Origin: Scolanthus callimorphus
Taxonomy: Eukaryota; Cnidaria; Anthozoa; Actiniaria; Edwardsiidae
Assembly (NCBI GenBank): GCA_033964015.1
Contig: CM066916.1
Coordinates: 31,823,404-31,887,403 of the forward strand
Length of the DNA: 64,000 nucleotides
Direction: 5' to 3'
Positions 1-9,183 of the stretch are shown here, piece after piece. Each line of letters begins with the position of its first letter. The stretch's first letter is position 1. The notes under the pieces are model-generated. The model was given only the letters and a program-made list of their open reading frames with translations, was not told the DNA's origin and searched no databases. The position numbers and the translations under genes were made by a program.

Positions 1-248
1 GAGCACCATAGATAAGAAAATAACCTATACAGTAACCCATCAAGTTCGTTTTTGAACGTCACGGCCATTCTTGCTCATTTTGATGATTGATGACGTCGAG
101 GCTCGTGACTTTGCTGTGAATGTCCTCTTATGGCCTTTTAAAATTTGTCTAAGTTTGGCTTACGTAGAAGCTTCCCTACAGGATTTTTTTTACTTTTTCC
201 TGAATAAATATTACCCGCTGAGTGTGCTACACGTGCTTCTGTTGTCAG

Positions 249-3200
249 GTCCAAATTCCAAATCAAGTCGACCTTCTCAAGAAGCTGCAGATCTTAGCTT
301 GCTCCTGTGAACACAGGAAGACCACAATCTTTGCTGCTCCGTGTTTGGCTGGGATTGTCAACAAAATGGAACAAGGTACAGCCTACCGCTTGTTTGTTTA
401 TTATAGTATAGCTACAATATAACGCGCGCTCTAATTGGTCCAAAATCTATGCTCTATTACACCGGTAAAGTAATAGTTCTTTTCTGCTATATCATAAAAG
501 CAGAGAATAATAGAGATTATTATATAAACACCAATGAAATACCGGGTGATCTCCCGCGCGAAAACTTGATATCATCACACGTGAAAATATCATGATATTT
601 TCACATGTGAAGATATCACACTTGCCTTTACTCAATGCTCGATTTCTAAGCTTAACTCAAATAAAATTTGAATTTGGTATTTCATTGATGTTTATATAAT
701 AAACAGAACATTACATGACCGCTTGTAGATACGAATTTTATCTTCTCGTGTTAAAAATTAATCTCACTCGTTCGCTGCGCTCACTCGTGAGAAAAATTTT
801 CAACACTCGAATATAAAATTCGTATCTCCGCGCGGCCATGTAATATCCTCTATATAATACATGGGCGCGCGGGGATATGGAATTTATCCTCGAGTGTTCA
901 AATTCTGATATCTCACGAGTGAGCGCAGCGAACGAACGAGATATCAAATTTGAACACGAGAAGATAAATTTCAGATCTCCAAGGGCCCATGTATTATGAT
1001 AAAACACTAAAGAGATTTTCACACGAGGCGATTACTGCCAAGGATCATGCCCTCCATTGTCGACAGGACGTTACGAACGAAAAGTAATATCTTAGCGAAG
1101 ATTTCACACTACGAAATAGTTTACAGTACGTTCCATCAACCGATCATAAAAAGCATATTAACTTATCTCAAATCAAGTTGTTCCGCACGCTTTGCCCCTC
1201 GCCGAAACAATTCGTATCCTATTCCGCACACGTATTTCTGTCGTATTTTTTTAGGCGAGCAGATGAATTCATTAGTACAGAGCTTGAAGAGTTCGATCTC
1301 CAATGGACTTCAGGGCGACGAGGAGCAGAGATGGAGAGCTGTTATCACTTGGCTTTGGGTGAGGAAACCCGAATTGACTGACTCAGGGTTTGAGATTGCG
1401 GTCTGATGCCCCTCAATTTGACCAAGATTTAATATTGATAAAATGGCGACAAAAAATGCACATTTGGCAACAAGGCTGCTTCGCCAGCTAGTGCTTTACA
1501 AAAACTGTACTTATCTGAGGTCTAAACGTATCATATTATTGTGTTCTGTCACAAGCTTAGAAAATTACTTTTTTGTTAGTGACCAAAAAAGGTTTACCAA
1601 ATGGCTGTCGATAAAATGTCTTTTGCTATAAAATAAACAAAGTTATTATATACTGTTACCAGATATCCATGTGATAAAGCAGTGAATAAAATCGCTTGAA
1701 GACTTGCTCGTTCGCGTTATGACACGAAAACTCGTGAATAAAAAACGATATCAAGTTCTTGCCATGTAGTAATCTCTATAAAGCAAAACTGCGTGTTTGC
1801 TTTACGCATTTTAGAAGAACAAGGCAATTTTCAATACCAATAAGTCACACTGCGAGTTATGAGTTATGTTCGGCAGCGCTATATTCTTAGTTGTATAGGT
1901 GCCTTGGTATCCAGGCGGGCGACAAAAATTCAAGGACTTTAAATTTCAACGGCAGAAAATTGATTCTAAAAACGTTTCTTGTTTTCATTGCGCATCGCGC
2001 TGTCATGAAGACCAAAAACTGCTCTGTATATGACCGCACGATTCTTCTTTTTCAGCTGACAAAGGCGCTAGTGATTCGATCTCATCCGCTCGCTCAGGAA
2101 TTCGTACAGAAGGTAAGAAGACAACAAAACGGTAAAGTGTATGCAACGAGTGTCAAAGGGCCCTTCTGAGCCTTCCCTGCTCTCGTGGCATGAGAGACCG
2201 CCGTTAACAGGGAATTCTGAGCCACACATTTGTTGTTGTTTGAATTTTGTCGATCTTTTTGATATTAGAAGACGAATAAGGCCTGGTACATACACCGTTC
2301 TTATCATGAGCCGTACCAAACTGTTACCATGAAATACTCGAAACACGCGGCGTTAAAATCGATTCTACATTCCCGGTTTGATTTAGAATAATTTAGGCTA
2401 CAAGCAGACGAGAGATGGACAAAAAATATTGTTTTATTGAGCCCTGAAAGATACCCTAAAAGACTAGGCCTTGTGCCAACAGAGGGGTTCCGGGGGTACT
2501 TGCGCCCCCCCCCCCCCCCCCCCCCGCGACAAAAGGTCCACATTTTGAAGAGCTTGGGAGTTCAGACGGTAAAGAAACGTACTCAGCGGCGTATGTACTA
2601 GGCCTAACCTGTACAAATCTCGAAATGACCATCTGCTAACAAAGTTGAATACTTCAGGTACCGGATTCAATTGAAGATATCGCACTACATTCCCTAAATC
2701 AGCCGATGGAAATGGATGCTTTCTTTGACTTCGTATGTTGCTAGGCTGACAAACGGCAGCTGATCATCAGGCTCTTTAAATGCGCTTACCCTGAGTACCA
2801 GAGGTTTCTCCTTGATGTGTCGAAAGAGGCGCCTACTTCGCCGTTACGTTTTCGCGCCTTTTTTGTTTTACTGTTGCGAGAAACTACTACCTAAAATGCG
2901 CGTCATAATGTTGATTGTCCGGTTCTCCTCAGGTGCTGACTTTGTTTGAAGACAGTGCGTTAGGACGAGTGGCCGCTGACGGTTTTTACATCATCATCGC
3001 AGACTCGGATGACGTCTTGAATGTCAAAATGCACGCTAATATTAAGGTAGCTATTCACGTTCCTTCCCCATCAGCTGGTGATCCTGAATCTTTATGTTTC
3101 TACGATGAGCAAGTTATCACCAGTCTTATTGTATCTATGGCGAGTTACTGAGTTTTTTCCTTTCTTGGAAGATGATGTACAAACAGCGATTCTTCATGGA

Positions 3201-6200
3201 AACGCTCCCACTGCTTCTCAGCGGATTCCAGAAAACACAATCAGGTAATATAGCCCTTTTCGCGGTCAATTGGGTATCCTGTGGCTTAGCCTGTGTATAG
3301 CTGCTCTCCTCCAATCAAACAATGAACTTCCCAACGCACACGCATGGAAGTGTTCGGGATTCACATGGATAGCCATGGGAAAAGCTGAATTTCCCAAGGC
3401 ACACGCATGGGAAGTGTTCGGAATTCACATGGATAGCCATGGGAAAAGCTGAATTTCCCAAGGCACACGCATTGGAAATGTTCGGAATTCACATGGATAG
3501 CCATGGGAAATCCGAACACTTCCCACTCTTCTACCATGGGAAATTCAGCTTTTCCCATGGATGGATTTCTGCAAAAATCCCTATGTTCTTTTGTGGTAAG
3601 GTTTAAAAGGAACCTCGTGGTGAGCAATAGAAACCAGTATTTGTCTGCCATTTGAATACAGTAAATAGATGCATCAGAATATACTTCATGATTCATTTCT
3701 ACAAGCGCTAATAGTGTGTTTCCTTATCTCTTTAGAATACAAACATCACTACTTGTGCGCCTTGTCTCATCTGCTACAGTGGATTCCTAAACAAGTGCTG
3801 ATGACGGAAGTCCCAAGTGTAAGATATGATCAACCAACTTAGGATATGTGTCATGTCATTTCAATTCATTCTCGCTCCCATTTGGCAGTTGGTAGGAGTC
3901 TCAGGGAGCAGTCGATTCTGATTGTCTCGTACTTCCGTCCGCCATTTTGAATATCCAGTAACAAATGAGAAAATGACCATGTACGGATGTCCTAGAATCT
4001 AGAACTTGGTTTTGTATCCGGTTTGATACCAAGCCTCCTACAGTTAGCATGCACGAACGGCTCTAGGTATGAAACTGCTGCCCTTCTCTCCTAGCCTGCG
4101 TAGCCAGCTCTGTTTGTTTTCGAGAGGAGTCGTTTTCCGAGACAGATTCCAGGCGCGCACGAAATCGAGCGGCGGAAGACCGTTCCTCGAAAACACCCGA
4201 GAGCCAGCTATGCTGGCTATTCTCTCCCTAATTATTCCTTTCCTAACTATATATAGTAAATAAAGTAATACGTCCAGAGTAACCATTAAAAAGTCTATCA
4301 ATCGGCTAGGCTACAATAGACCTCCTCGGCTTGGGCGTAATGTTTTCCCATTTCAGATCACGTGGTATTCCCATGAGTATTCTCTCTCTTTTTTCTGCTA
4401 TGCACCGAAGGATATATGAATATGGAAGTATTCCAAACAAAGAGAGAATACTCATGGGAATGCCACGTGATCTGAAATGGGAAAACATTACGCCCAAGTC
4501 GAGGAGGTCTACTGGGTGTAAAAACGTCACTGTAACATGGTATGCAAATGAATTCCCTTGACATTTTGGTTGTTTATTTGGCGAGTCCTTGGTGTATTGA
4601 CAAACCAGTACCGATAACAATAGCTACACAAAGGCTCAATAGAACGAGAAAACAAAGGAATTGAATAGGGGACTCGTGGTGTGTCAAGACGCCAAGACCG
4701 TTTATTTATCTTTTTTTCCAGTTGATGCCGCTGTTGATCCAGGCGCTGTCACGTGACGAGCCCAGTCTCCTGCTCTCCACGCTCCAGACTCTCTACTCTC
4801 TCGTGTTCGACGCACCGGAAGTCGTGTCTAGACAAGTGACGTCACTCATCCCTAACTTCCTCGAGCTCGCCAAATACAAGGCGGCTATGGTAAGGCCGCA
4901 AATAATATTTGTCTACACACATACATAGAGGATATTACACGGTGGCGCGAATATATGGATTTTATTTTCGAGTGGCAAGAACAATATTTTACGAACGAGC
5001 GCAGCGAGTGAGTAAAATATTGTTTTTGACACGAGAAAATGAAATCCATATCTTCAAGCCACCGTGTAATGTTCTTTTTATTATATGGATTAGAATTGAC
5101 ATAGCGGCAAATATTACAAATTGAACAACTCACTTGATAAAGTCGAAAGTGTTTATTTGTGAAACGCTCCCTCAATCTTTCTGATTCCCAGTGTCGTTAA
5201 GAACTAATTTCCCTTTTTGTGTTGCTGTAGCTTTCTCTGCCTTAGTTGAAATAAGGTTTTGTGGCTTAAAACTCGTGTGACCGAGCGAGCGAGATTTCAC
5301 TGCAGACGCAGTCAGGAAAACAACACTGCAAACGTGCACATCCGGGACATTCGGTACATAACTTTTTCATATTTTCACTAGTGAAGATATGGAAAGTACG
5401 AGTGTTTTAGTTTCCGGTAAAACACTGGCATCCATATAATAAATACGTTTATCCACGCTAACCAGCCACAACAACAATATCACAAGTTAAAGAAAACATG
5501 GATTCGCTGATTTCCGTGTGAGGCGTGCAAGCCAGATATCCTCTAGATATTAGGTCAACCACTTCAGTCAATGTTTTTAAAACCAACTCAAAACTTTCCT
5601 TTTCAAAGCCGGGGAAGCATTTCATTGATGTCTTGCTTTATACTTATTTTGATTGTCGTTTTTTTAACCGTATTTGTTATGCTAGTGTTTTTGTAAGTTT
5701 TTATTTGCTTTATTTGTTTTAATTCTTACTGATTATTGTAAAGCGCCTAGCACAGAGATGAATAAGCGCTATATAAATCCTTGTCCTTATCCTTAATTTT
5801 GTTGATTTCTTGTATCCATTGTATTCTGTTTACAGGAAGTCCGAATGGAGGCAATCAAGTGCTTGGGTGCCATGACAACGTTAGAACATCACGTGGTATG
5901 TAAATGCAATATACGGCAAAAACATTCATTGATATGGTACGCATGTAATGCGCATGCTTCAACATTTATTGAAAGAGCTCCATTACATTCTCGAACCCAA
6001 ACTGAGCTCCCCGGCTCGTCTCCTCGCGGGGGAGGCTCTGGTGACAGCCATTGACGCATGCGCGAGATTTAATACAGAGCAGTTAGGGAAAGGACATTCT
6101 GCGCATGCCCTAACGTTACAAATCAGCCAATCAGCGAAGGCCATCAAACGGTCGCCACCAGAGCCTTCCCGCGAGATGACGAGCCTGGAGCTCTGGGTAC

Positions 6201-7209
6201 GAGAATGGCTCCTTTGTTCGTTCGATATTAAAATACAAACGAGTCGCATGATACGTGTATTGATAAGGAACGTATATGATATCTCCACCAGGTCTACGTG
6301 TACCAGGCCCGCGTCATCAAGGGTTTGGCTTGTACACTGAATGACCCCGTGTGTTAGTGTATACGAGTAGCGTGATACGTATGTTAGTGTATAAGGGTAG
6401 TATATGATATCTCCACCAGGTCTACGTGTACCAAGCCCGCGTCATCAAGGTTTGGCTTGTACACTGAATGACCCCGTGTGTTAGTGTATACGAGTAGCGT
6501 GATACGTATGTTAGTGTATAAGGGTAGTATATGATATCTCCACCAGGTCTACGTGTACCAGGCCCGCGTCATCAAGGGTTTGGCTTGTACACTGAATGAC
6601 CCCGTGTGTTAGTGTATACGAGTAGCGTGATACGTATGTTAGTGTATAAGGGTAGTATATGATATCTCCACCAGGTCTACGTGTACCAAGCCCGCGTCAT
6701 CAAGGGTTTGGCTTGTACACTTGATGACCCCAAGAGACTCGTCAGAACAGAGGCCGTCAAGTGTCGCAACGAATGGTAAGGGGAAATTTCAAGTCATCCG
6801 TCATCATAAAAAACTACCGTAATTCGTTATCGTAAAAATCATCATCTTCATTGCCATCATCATCTCTCATCATCATCATCATCATCATTTCTATCATCAT
6901 TATCATAAAAAAAGATAAATGTATCACTACATCACTATCACTAACTGCAATTGGTTAGACTTTCACGTCTTCTCGGATAAGGACGTTCATTTTAGGTCTC
7001 GCAACGGAAGATTTTATTTGTTTGTGTTTGTTTGTGTTTGCTTCTTTGTTTGTTTGTGTTTTTTTTTTGTGTGCTTGTTTATTTGTGTTTTTTTTGTGTG
7101 TGTTTTTTTTTGTTTTGTTTGTAACCATAGGATGACTTGCGAGAAGTCGTGTTCGTCAATCGCTATTCTGTTCTTTTCTAGGTTCTTGATTGGGAGCAGC
7201 TCAAGATAA
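249..7209 (+). CDS. MMS19: MMS19 C-terminal part (cytosolic Fe-S assembly / DNA repair HEAT protein), 3' exons only
   Basis: MMS19 is a HEAT-repeat protein that, with CIAO1 and CIAO2B, hands Fe-S clusters to cytosolic and nuclear enzymes such as XPD and DNA polymerases. Ten exons join in phase: 249-375, 1255-1358, 2056-2112, 2933-3046, 3172-3244, 3736-3818, 4722-4889, 5836-5895, 6675-6775 and 7182-7209. Together they give 304 residues and a stop at 7207-7209. Each has AG/GT borders. The product aligns by eye with the human C-terminus: CLAGIVNK, TKALVIRSHPL, AADGF, KQRFF, LLSTLQTL, VRTEAVKCRNEW and a short FLIGSSSR tail that matches the human EWFLLG ending. The last intron starts at GTAAGG (6776), which also creates an in-frame TAA if it is not spliced. 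The tail exon codes only nine residues. The 5' two thirds lie left of the window. Partial extra copies of the penultimate exon are listed separately. Confidence 0.93.
690..1010. repeat. Hairpin repeats with 'TCGTTCGCTGCGCTCACTCG' cores (MMS19 intron)
   Basis: Two inverted-repeat blocks lie back to back: roughly 730-835, then 860-995. In each, an arm ending in a TTCGCTGCGCTCACTCGTGAG-like core is followed by its approximate reverse complement. The second block is flanked on both sides by the palindromic pair ATACATGGGCGC/GGGCCCATGTAT. They look like non-autonomous hairpin MITEs. A related hairpin sits at 4926-5080. Confidence 0.7.
3315..3565. repeat. ~73-bp tandem repeat with an inverted copy (MMS19 intron)
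   Basis: The phrase GAATTTCCCAAGGCACACGC...ATGGATAGCCATGGGAAA recurs in tandem (about 3320, 3390 and 3450). It is then met by an inverted partial copy at about 3505-3560. The ORFs across it are artefacts of the repeat. Confidence 0.75.
4318..4511. repeat. Palindromic MITE, ~194 bp (MMS19 intron)
   Basis: The left arm starts AGACCTCCTCGGCTTGGGCG and the right arm ends with the reverse complement (CGCCCAAGTCGAGGAGGTCT). The arms are about 80 bp and nearly perfect around a short centre. ORFs on both strands are mirror images of each other and not genes. Confidence 0.85.
4926..5080. repeat. Hairpin MITE with CGAACGAGCGCAGCGAGTGAG core
   Basis: The ends read GGATATTACACGGTGGC and GCCACCGTGTAATGTTC. 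The inner arms AAAATATTGTT are inverted around an 'ACGAACGAGCGCAGCGAGTG' core. It belongs to the same family type as the hairpins at 690-1010. Confidence 0.75.
5560..5800 (+). mobile_element. 3' tail remnant of a non-LTR retroelement or SINE
   Basis: The sequence TTGTAAAGCGCCTAG...AAGCGCTATATAAAT followed by a CCTTGTCCTTATCC repeat tail resembles the common 3' ends of CR1/L2-type LINEs and their SINEs. No coding part remains. Confidence 0.5.
5998..6200. repeat. Inverted-repeat element between MMS19 exons 8 and 9
   Basis: GAGCTCCCCGGCTCGTCTCCTCGCG at about 6004 is mirrored by CGCGAGATGACGAGCCTGGAGCTC at about 6170. A related half (ACCAGAGCC...GACGAGCCGGGGAGCTCTGG) lies at 62588-62632, so this is a dispersed family. 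Confidence 0.65.
6292..6357 (+). pseudogene. Decoy exon copy 1 of MMS19 exon 9
   Basis: This copy has an intact acceptor and reads VYVYQARVIKGLACTLNDP before VC and a stop. Splicing to it would truncate MMS19 about 24 residues early. Confidence 0.75.
6420..6467 (+). pseudogene. Decoy exon copy 2 of MMS19 exon 9 (frameshifted)
   Basis: The acceptor is the same, but one G is missing from the GGG run after ATCAA. The reading frame shifts after VYVYQARVIK and stops six codons later. Confidence 0.75.
6547..6612 (+). pseudogene. Decoy exon copy 3 of MMS19 exon 9
   Basis: It is essentially identical to copy 1, with an intact acceptor and a stop after LNDPVC. Confidence 0.75.
6847..7118 (+). repeat. 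Low-complexity ATC repeats and T/GT-rich tract in the last MMS19 intron
   Basis: The tract consists of CATCAT repeats (about 6847-6905) followed by TTTGTTTGTG-rich sequence (about 7013-7118). The ORFs in this stretch reflect composition only. The final coding exon at 7182 follows a TTCTTTTCTAG acceptor. Confidence 0.8.
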
Positions 7210-7472
7210 CGACGCATGCAGACCATCATATCGAATTGTAGAACAATTTGAACTGTCGCGGCCTCTGCTCCACCCGGCGACCCGTTCTCGTCGGTGCATA
7301 AACCTGTACCAATCCTGAATTCGAGCCTGTTACCCAGGGTCTGACATTGTGACCATATTGTCGTCAATGGCGACGAGATTTAGGGTTTGGCGAGTAAAAA
7401 TGTAAACGTAGTCGCCAAATGGCGACCTTTCAAGTCTGTAGGATTAAAAAATGCTCTCAAAATTAGCAATCC

Positions 7473-7810
7473 GTCTGTCACGTGGTTGTCTGTCACGTGG
7501 TTGTCTGTCACGTGGTTGTCTGTCACGTGGTTGTCTGTCACGTGGTTGTCTGTCACGTGGTTGTCTGTCACGTGGTTGTCTGTCACGTGGTTGTCTGTCA
7601 CGTGGTTGTCTGTCACGTGGTTGTCTGTCACGTGGTTGTCTGTCACGTGGTTGTCTGTCACGTGGTTGTCTGTCACGTGGTTGTTTGTCACGTGGTTCTC
7701 TATCACGTTGTTGTCTGTCACGTTGTTGTTTGTCACGTGGTTGTTTGTCACGTGGTTGTTTGCCCGGTGGTTGTCTGTCACGTGGTTGTTTGTCACGTGG
7801 TTGTCTGTCA
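7473..7810 (+). repeat. 15-bp minisatellite, ~22 copies, each with a CACGTG E-box
   Basis: The unit GTCACGTGGTTGTCT is repeated about 22.5 times. The first ~14 copies are nearly perfect and the later ones vary (TATCACGTTG, GCCCGGTGG). Because 15 is divisible by three, several frames stay open and give false proteins of 130-170 residues. Confidence 0.95.
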
Positions 7811-7814
7811 TTGT

Positions 7815-8095
7815 ACAGGACGGGGGGGACCCCCTCCCCTGGAATTTCCACTCGTGAAACAGACCCCCTCCCCTGGATTTCCAACCTCATAAAGGACCTC
7901 CTCCCCTGGAATTTCCATTTTTTCCGGCAATATACCCCTGGAAAATCTATTTTTGGATAAAATGCCCCTGGAAAGTCACCTTTTGTACCCCTCCCCCTTG
8001 GAATTTCCGGTCCCCAGACACCCCCTTCCGTGGAATTTCAAGAGTCCAATACAACCCCCCTTGAAAATTTTCCATAGGTCCTCAACCCCCGGTGC
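7815..8095. repeat. Degenerate CCCCTGGAATTTCC repeats (MITE family A-related)
   Basis: The phrase CCCCTCCCCTGGAATTTCC and variants recur roughly every 33-38 bp, about 7-8 times. The same phrase forms the body of the dispersed palindromic element seen intact at 11231-11415. Confidence 0.7.
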
Positions 8096-9183
8096 GGTTA
8101 AAAATGCAATCAGCCATATGAATTGCTACGCGCCTGTTAGATTCAATGTTGCAACGGGCGATTGGCGATCCTTTGGCTTTCTGGTTCAAATCAATAGACA
8201 TTATAATGGACGATTCCAGCTATAATGTATGCGCGCGCTGCATGTCGGTAGTTGTGTTACATTTCACGAATCAAGTGCCTAGTATGCGCGCGTTGCATTC
8301 TGGTAGTTGTGTTAAATTTCCAAATGCATGTGGCTACAGCAGATCATGACGTCACTGGAGGTATTGTCTGAATAACACCTCCGGCCTCCGAAATTTATCA
8401 TTTGTATTTGTTGTATTCAAGAAATGTTTTTCGGAATCTTGTTACTCAGTCCTGCAGCTTTTTATCAAAGTTTGGTCATCTCAGGGTGATATGCACATTA
8501 AGCTGGGAGATAAGTTAGATATGAAGAAACACGAATGGCTGTATAGAAATTCTTTTTTCTAACAAACGTGCCGCAGTGTATGATGGTAAATGCTATCATG
8601 TAGTACCCAAAGGGTTTACAAAAACATTGTGCACCTTTAGGGTTTTTAGAAACATTCTGAACGATCTTTATATGATTTTGTATCGGCAATATTTGATAGA
8701 AAACAAAATCCTCCAAACGAAGAAGAACATTTTTTAAAAATATGTTATGCAATGTACTAGCTAGGAATTTTCAGAAAAAAACGAAGCCGCAGTCTCGCTG
8801 TTCCAAAGCGAAGCGTCTAAACCGCGCGTGCCGGTCACAGCTTAGAACTAGCACGAACGGATTGCGAACAGAAAAGACCTGAGGGATTTGTCAACCTTTA
8901 CACAGGAGTGATTTACAATTCTACCTCACTACAATAAGCAGCGTGGCAGTTTCAATAGGCATAAATTGTTCGTGTCACGCGACGCTTAATGGCATGGCGT
9001 GACCAATAGAATCTGCTTTGTTTGTTCAGTTCCTTTGCTTGGTCAGTCCCCTAATGAATGCAGAAACTTTGTGGAGCTAGAAGTGGAACCTCAGCCTAGC
9101 GAAAGCGCGGATGCAAATTGTTTGGCCATGGAACTACTTCGGAGTTGACCAGAAGAGGTGTAATTAAACAGAACTGCTGTAGA

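Larger units (their letters stand above)
6270..6674 (+). repeat. Tandem array of the acceptor half of MMS19 penultimate exon
   Basis: A 127-128 bp unit holding the end of the intron, its CCACCAG acceptor and the first ~55 bp of exon 9 is repeated. Copy acceptors lead to positions 6292, 6420 and 6547, and the functional copy follows at 6675. The three upstream copies differ from the real exon after the ACACT shared by all: they run into intron-like sequence and a stop. Copy 2 also lacks one G. The unit therefore arose by tandem duplication of an intron/exon border. Confidence 0.9.

Noticed and set aside
4306..4620. ORFs on both strands around 4.3-4.6 kb
   Set aside because: They read through a palindromic MITE, and the two proteins are near mirror copies.
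6777..6779. TAA as the MMS19 stop directly after NEW
   Set aside because: The TAA is part of a GTAAGG donor. Splicing to 7182 restores the conserved Trp and adds the family-typical FLIG tail.
7473..7810. CRISPR-like array
   Set aside because: Contiguous 15-bp units without spacers, in a eukaryotic intron-rich context.
7380..7960. Long ORFs of 130-170 codons on both strands
   Set aside because: They are translations of a 15-bp tandem repeat whose unit length is a multiple of three.
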